Shown: positions 30,345 through 34,416 of the stretch, in pieces
Numbering within the stretch: the stretch's first letter is position 1
Layout of the letters: every line of letters begins with the position of its first letter
Source: Candidatus Thorarchaeota archaeon
GTDB lineage: Archaea; Asgardarchaeota; Thorarchaeia; Thorarchaeales; Thorarchaeaceae
Direction of reading: 5' to 3'
DNA: 34,416 nucleotides
Assembly: GCA_018238825.1 (NCBI GenBank)
Contig: JABCSP010000002.1
Span: forward strand, 1 to 34,416
Made by a program: the position numbers and the translations under genes
Notes under the pieces: generated by a model
What the model saw: the letters and a program-made list of their open reading frames with translations, nothing else
Told to the model about the DNA's origin: nothing
Database searches by the model: none

Positions 30345-30656
30345 CTATCCAGTTAGTTCAATCTCAATATATACTGAGTCAGGAATTCTAACACGCATTA
30401 TCTGACGAATAGCTCTTTCATCAGCATCAATATCAATGAGTCTTTTATGAACACGCATTTCCCATTTATCCCATGAGCTAGATCCCTGACCACAAGGAGT
30501 CTTTCGTGTGGGAATTACCATCCTACGAGTAGGTAGTGGTATTGGGCCTGCCATTCGGACACCGGTCTTTCGAGTAATTCTCTTAATTTGATTACAGACT
30601 CCATCCAGATGTTCTGTACTCGTACTTGACAATCGAATTCGTGCTCTTTGAGTCAT
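30345..30656 (-). CDS. rps10: Small ribosomal subunit protein uS10
   Basis: The 103 residues match archaeal/eukaryotic uS10 (S20e type): RIRLSSTSTEHLDGVCNQIKRITRKTGVRMAGPIPLPTRRM, TRKTPCGQGSSSWDKWEMRVHKRLIDIDADERAIRQIMRVRIPDSVYIEIEL. In many archaea it follows the EF-1 alpha gene; here the next gene upstream is divergent, so uS10 has its own promoter. A TATA candidate, CTTTTTATCC, is at about 30706-30716 on the minus strand. Confidence 0.97.
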   Translation of the reverse strand: MTQRARIRLSSTSTEHLDGVCNQIKRITRKTGVRMAGPIPLPTRRMVIPTRKTPCGQGSSSWDKWEMRVHKRLIDIDADERAIRQIMRVRIPDSVYIEIELTG

Positions 30657-30705
30657 GTATAAATCACTCTCTGCTTTAAGAGGTGTCCAAGGCTACGGAA
30701 ATTGA

Positions 30706-30716
30706 ATCGGATAAAA
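30706..30716 (-). promoter_or_regulatory. TATA box of the uS10 gene
   Basis: Read on the minus strand, AAGCTTTTTATCC lies about 50 bp upstream of the uS10 start, with a purine-rich element before it as in archaeal BRE-TATA promoters. Confidence 0.45.
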
Positions 30717-30810
30717 AGCTTGTCTTGTGAATGAAATATCACCATTAAATGATAACGTCCATAAGTGTGGCGCTCGCTCCTGATAAAATGTGTTTCAATT
30801 GGAGAATCTA

Positions 30811-31596
30811 GTGATTGTTAAATTAGGAGGTTCTGTGATCACTCACAAAGAATCGTCACCTCCCGCAGTTAACGAGAAACATCTTAGTCGTATCGTGAAA
30901 GAGCTCGCGGTTCATAATGGCAAGTTGATAATAGTTCTTGGTGGTGGTGCACATGGCCATCAAGCAGCTCATAAACATGGTTTTGGAAATCCTGATGCGT
31001 CTCCCAAACAACTACTTGCAGGAATTCCAGAAATTCGTCATAATATGTCTCTTCTTACATCAAAAGTAGAAAAGGAGTTGAATGTTCAGGGGATTCCCGG
31101 AGTAGTGATTTCCCCTTTCATGTTTGTAACACTACGCGATAATCTGATAGATCACTTCCCAACAAAGATAATCAAAGAAACATTGAACGCTGGCACCGCT
31201 GTGATTATTCATGGGGATGTATGTTTTGATGAAACAAAATCCGTATCTATTCTAAGTGGTGATACAATTGCAAAATATCTTGCAGAACAGCTTAGTCCTA
31301 AAGCTGTTTTCATTGGCACAAATGTAGATGGTGTTATGGATGATAACCCAACAGTGAATCCAAATGCAAACCATATTCCTCTCATCAACAATTCAAACAA
31401 AAATCAGATACTTTCACTAACAGGACCATCTTCCAGTACTGATGTAACTGGAGGAATGACTAAGAAAATCACCGAGCTTCTAAATCTCGCAAGTCAAAAC
31501 GTGGATATTGTAATCTTCAATTTACTTGTTACCGGTCGTTTAACCGCACTATTTGAAAATGATTCTGTAATATGTACTAGAATCCAATTTACCTAG
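30811..31596 (+). CDS. ipk: Isopentenyl phosphate kinase
   Basis: IPK phosphorylates isopentenyl phosphate to IPP in the archaeal mevalonate pathway that feeds ether-lipid synthesis. From GTG 30811 the 261 residues start MIVKLGGSVITHKES, the amino-acid-kinase P-loop. GGGAHGHQAAHKHG carries the family's catalytic His-bearing GH motif. GDTIAKYLAEQL, FIGTNVDGVMDDNP and DVTGGMTKKI complete the nucleotide site. GTG at 30811 is preferred because GGAG precedes it by seven bases and it matches the usual N-terminus; GTG at 30790 would add seven residues. Its stop overlaps the stop of the converging HerA-like gene by three bases. Confidence 0.92.
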   Translation: MIVKLGGSVITHKESSPPAVNEKHLSRIVKELAVHNGKLIIVLGGGAHGHQAAHKHGFGNPDASPKQLLAGIPEIRHNMSLLTSKVEKELNVQGIPGVVISPFMFVTLRDNLIDHFPTKIIKETLNAGTAVIIHGDVCFDETKSVSILSGDTIAKYLAEQLSPKAVFIGTNVDGVMDDNPTVNPNANHIPLINNSNKNQILSLTGPSSSTDVTGGMTKKITELLNLASQNVDIVIFNLLVTGRLTALFENDSVICTRIQFT

Positions 31597-34416
31597 GTCA
31601 CAAGAGCAGAAACATTATCATCCATCGTTTTAATTATCAGATTTCTAGGAGTAACTACACTATCTTCAAGATATTCTGAAGCTGTGAGAATACATACAAC
31701 CTTTGATGATTTACATGTCCTGCAAGCTACATCACTATGTAAATTCAATAAAGTACTCAGCTGCTGCTGATTCGGAAAAATCACATACGAAGTATTGTTT
31801 GCACAGAGATCATAATATCCATGATTACGAGAAACCTTTGAATGATGCTTCTTAAGCTCAATCTCTATAATTTGCGTTGCTGCCTCTTTTAATCTTTTTA
31901 ATATTGATGAGTTAACTATCCACAGACCTTGCTCCATTTCAATGACTTTACTTTCAGCATTAGATCGTAAAGCAATCAATACTTCATCTGCTAAAAGCTC
32001 AGTCAAAGCTCTTCTTCCCTCATCAATAGTTAGAGGAGCTGATCTTCCTTTATGAGATTGGAGCGCAGTAGTTTCAATGAAATCAAGAAGCACTTCCCAC
32101 TTTATTTGACCATTTGATAAATCTACAAAATCTTGAATTAGCCCAAACCATAATCGTATCTGGATGGCTCTGCTTGTTGCAGGACCTATTTCATGCATTG
32201 CACCAATAAGACCCATATCATCATCAACTTCAGCAGCACTCTCATCATGACTATATCTCTGATTCAGATTCTCAATCATTGAATCCAATGAGCTTGGGAA
32301 TGCAGAAACAACACTTACTGCATCAAATTCTTCAAATTTATCTAATAGTTCTCTGAGTTTAGCAGCTGCAACACTTCCCCTGACAACAACAAATAATTCA
32401 CTAATCCCATTTCTGAGCATTTCCATATAATGCCGAATTTTAGTCATGGTAGTTTCCATTGATGAAGCTCTCAAATGCTGAGGTAGAATAACAATAGCTT
32501 TTTCTTCGATAATCATATCGGGCCAATCTGATTGCTTCTTTTTTGTAGTTTTATCCTGTTCTATACCTAATTTATTGGAAATGTATTCTACAATGACCTT
32601 TCGAATGGCTTCTAATCCATTATCAGGAAGTGTAAAGACAAAGCCACCGGGAACCAACGATAGGGCCTCACGTTCAATAGTACCCAACGTGACTAAATCT
32701 CTTATGACTTCTGAAATATCATCTTCCATTACAGTTGGATCAAGTGAAGTCAATAACTCCCGAATCTCTTGTTCTGTTGACATTTCTGCTGAAGCCAAAA
32801 AAGCAACAACGTGATTTCCAAAACGTCCGACTCTATCAAAAACGACAGTCTGTGCCTCTGTTTCAGGAATTTGATTTTCTTTTGGTTGATTTCCCACATC
32901 TTCAATGGAAATTGTATCCTGCCCCAAAACTGGTTCCATCTCAAGAAGCGTTTCATCCTCTAATTCATGCTTTGTTTCTTTTTTATCCAGAATAATTTTG
33001 TCAACAAACGGTTTCGTCGTAATTTCAAAAGTTTCAGAATTAGGAATAGAAACTAAGGCTCGACCACGCTTCATATTCCGTAAGTAAGTTTCTTGTTCTT
33101 CATTTAGAGATAGGAACTTACCTCCAGTTTGATTGTCATAAGGCAGCCGAAATACAATTTTTGTTGCAGTATTTGCAAGAATATTTGATGAGATATTAGG
33201 TCGTGTTGAAACTACAATGACTCCTTGACCTGTAGCACGTTGTAGCAAAACCATTGATTCGCCAGTAGTGACATCAGCAGAGGAGTGTTTGGAATAACTT
33301 TCAGGTACTAAGTTATTTGCTTCTTCAAGAACTACAATATGATGTAAACCTGGAACAATACCCCTTTTCATAGCACCTTCGAAAATTCGTTTAGCAATGA
33401 GATTGTAAAGTATCCGTGCTGAATCCATCCCCCCAATTCTTGCAACATAGCTCAAATCGAGAATAATCCGTTTTTGTAAGAGGCTTGAAATATCGATTGC
33501 TTCGGATCCTCCTCGAAGGATTTCACCAAGTGGTTCTTGAAATAATATCTGAAGACGATTGAGAAGAGCATCCCTAGTCATATGCCCAATACGGTCATTT
33601 GAAGAAATCTCTGTTATCATCTTAGATAATGACTGAACTGAGTTATTCTCTTCAAGAGAATCAGACAGTTTCATCACAGATTCCCTAAGTAATCGCTCCA
33701 TTGCTGGAGATAGTTGTGACGACTCTCCTCCTTTTTCTTTAAGTAATTCTTTCAACATGATGAATGTAGAATATGCAGAACCTTCAGTATTTCCAGTGTT
33801 GGAATCCATAAGATTAATCACAAATGAAGTATCGAGCCCAGGACGTAAGACAGTGATATCACTCGTATTTTGTCCTACTAGTCCTGTATATTCTGACCCT
33901 TTTATGTCAAAAATACACCAAGGTATGTCTGTTTTATCACTAAGTTGAGCAATAAGATGTTTCACTAAAGTTGTTTTTCCTGTACCTGTAGCACCTAAAA
34001 CCGCTACATGTTCTCTAAGCCATTCTACTCTCAATCCAGCACTTGAAAAAGGTCTACCCTCAAAAATAGTATCCCCAACAACAAGATCCTTGCCCAAAGA
34101 TTCATGTGAAGGAATCTGGAATATAGGTGCTGTTTCTGGTCCAATTACTGGTAGATTCCTGACCGGTGTATTGACAAAAGATACAAGTCTACTGACATGT
34201 ATTCTTTGTTTTTTAAGATGGGATTTTGAGAATAATCTAAGAGTAATTCTTCGTGTAATTTTTCTGGTATCTAATCTAAACGAATCATGACCCCCCCATA
34301 TTGAAAGAATCAGTCCTCTAACACCTTCTTCAGTTACAACAATGTCACTAAGCGGGTTTGGTTTTATAACGAAATATACTGTTGAGTCAAACCATCCAAT
34401 ATCATCCTGAATCTCC
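31593..34416 (-). CDS. HerA/DUF87-type ATPase with a long C-terminal extension (5' end beyond the window)
   Basis: The frame stays open past a TTG at 34097 to the right edge, so about 940 codons are visible and the N-terminus is missing. The upstream ~110 residues (SRLVSFVNTPVRNLPVIG...) resemble the HAS-barrel that precedes the ATPase in HerA. The ATPase has Walker A GATGTGKT, FDIKGSEY as Walker B-like start, HHIVVLEEANNLVP (Walker B) and GVIVVSTRPN. HerA proteins translocate DNA, often with NurA in end resection. After the ATPase (about 480 visible residues) come about 460 residues, partly helical, with a CRTC pair near the end, that I do not recognise. No NurA gene is seen. Confidence 0.82.
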   Translation of the reverse strand, partial: EIQDDIGWFDSTVYFVIKPNPLSDIVVTEEGVRGLILSIWGGHDSFRLDTRKITRRITLRLFSKSHLKKQRIHVSRLVSFVNTPVRNLPVIGPETAPIFQIPSHESLGKDLVVGDTIFEGRPFSSAGLRVEWLREHVAVLGATGTGKTTLVKHLIAQLSDKTDIPWCIFDIKGSEYTGLVGQNTSDITVLRPGLDTSFVINLMDSNTGNTEGSAYSTFIMLKELLKEKGGESSQLSPAMERLLRESVMKLSDSLEENNSVQSLSKMITEISSNDRIGHMTRDALLNRLQILFQEPLGEILRGGSEAIDISSLLQKRIILDLSYVARIGGMDSARILYNLIAKRIFEGAMKRGIVPGLHHIVVLEEANNLVPESYSKHSSADVTTGESMVLLQRATGQGVIVVSTRPNISSNILANTATKIVFRLPYDNQTGGKFLSLNEEQETYLRNMKRGRALVSIPNSETFEITTKPFVDKIILDKKETKHELEDETLLEMEPVLGQDTISIEDVGNQPKENQIPETEAQTVVFDRVGRFGNHVVAFLASAEMSTEQEIRELLTSLDPTVMEDDISEVIRDLVTLGTIEREALSLVPGGFVFTLPDNGLEAIRKVIVEYISNKLGIEQDKTTKKKQSDWPDMIIEEKAIVILPQHLRASSMETTMTKIRHYMEMLRNGISELFVVVRGSVAAAKLRELLDKFEEFDAVSVVSAFPSSLDSMIENLNQRYSHDESAAEVDDDMGLIGAMHEIGPATSRAIQIRLWFGLIQDFVDLSNGQIKWEVLLDFIETTALQSHKGRSAPLTIDEGRRALTELLADEVLIALRSNAESKVIEMEQGLWIVNSSILKRLKEAATQIIEIELKKHHSKVSRNHGYYDLCANNTSYVIFPNQQQLSTLLNLHSDVACRTCKSSKVVCILTASEYLEDSVVTPRNLIIKTMDDNVSALVT

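Noticed and set aside
31593..34097. TTG at 34097 as the true start of the HerA-like gene
   Set aside because: The frame stays open upstream to the window edge and encodes a HAS-barrel-like segment, so the start lies outside.

Overview
The window is archaeal chromosome, AT-rich, with single-copy information-processing genes of archaeal type: GatD, intron-containing tRNAs, TFE, MBF1, the proteasome-activating nucleotidase PAN, archaeal NAC, A-type ATPase subunit D, uS10, isopentenyl phosphate kinase and a HerA-type ATPase. Starts are a mix of ATG, GTG and TTG, mostly with GGAGG/GAGGT-type Shine-Dalgarno sites. Together with an animal/plant/fungal-type lysine-ketoglutarate reductase plus saccharopine dehydrogenase pair, this suggests an Asgard-group (Thor- or Heimdall-like) archaeon. 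That placement is an inference; no rRNA is present to prove it.

Layout. 1-4.5 kb (minus strand): gatD (cut by the left edge), a GDT1/TMEM165-type transporter, tRNA-Leu and tRNA-Val (both with introns), then a DUF2110-TlyA pair behind TFE, and MBF1. 4.5-6.9 kb: a decayed IS605/IS1341-type TnpB element. 6.9-9.4 kb (plus): PAN, a Taw2-like wyosine enzyme, NAC. 9.4-10.4 kb (minus): AtpD and a small membrane protein. 10.6-16.2 kb: an accessory-looking block holding an AAA+ ATPase with a downstream ribbon-helix-helix (RHH) protein, an ADP-forming acyl-CoA synthetase alpha subunit, a HEAT-like protein and three unrecognised proteins. 16.3-21.2 kb: HypF and the indolepyruvate oxidoreductase pair IorA/IorB. 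21.2-22.1 kb: a small basic protein in a long non-coding stretch with four near-identical palindromes. 22.1-24.7 kb: the LKR-SDH operon. 24.8-26.9 kb: a winged-helix-like regulator behind a 460-bp region packed with ATTCACA boxes, and a COG1665-like nucleotidyltransferase. 26.9-34.4 kb: a SufS-like pseudoenzyme, a small membrane protein, GlmS, uS10, isopentenyl phosphate kinase and a HerA-like ATPase (cut by the right edge).

Most interesting signal. A 7-bp near-palindrome, GTAWTAC, is repeated about 20 times between 9.4 and 24.8 kb. It usually sits in pairs or triplets phased exactly 9 bp apart. It occurs in nearly every intergenic gap of that interval, including all four convergent gaps where no promoter is expected, and it is absent from the last 9.6 kb. 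One copy overlaps the predicted transcription start of the AAA+/RHH pair. I read this as the site of the RHH protein, either as a centromere-like or chromatin-organising constellation with an AAA+ ATPase in place of ParA, or as a large local regulon. Two other local operator families (GAACACGTGTTC near 21.3-22.0 kb and ATTCACA near 25.4-25.9 kb) each surround a small, probably self-regulated gene, and the two regions share a 17-bp motif.
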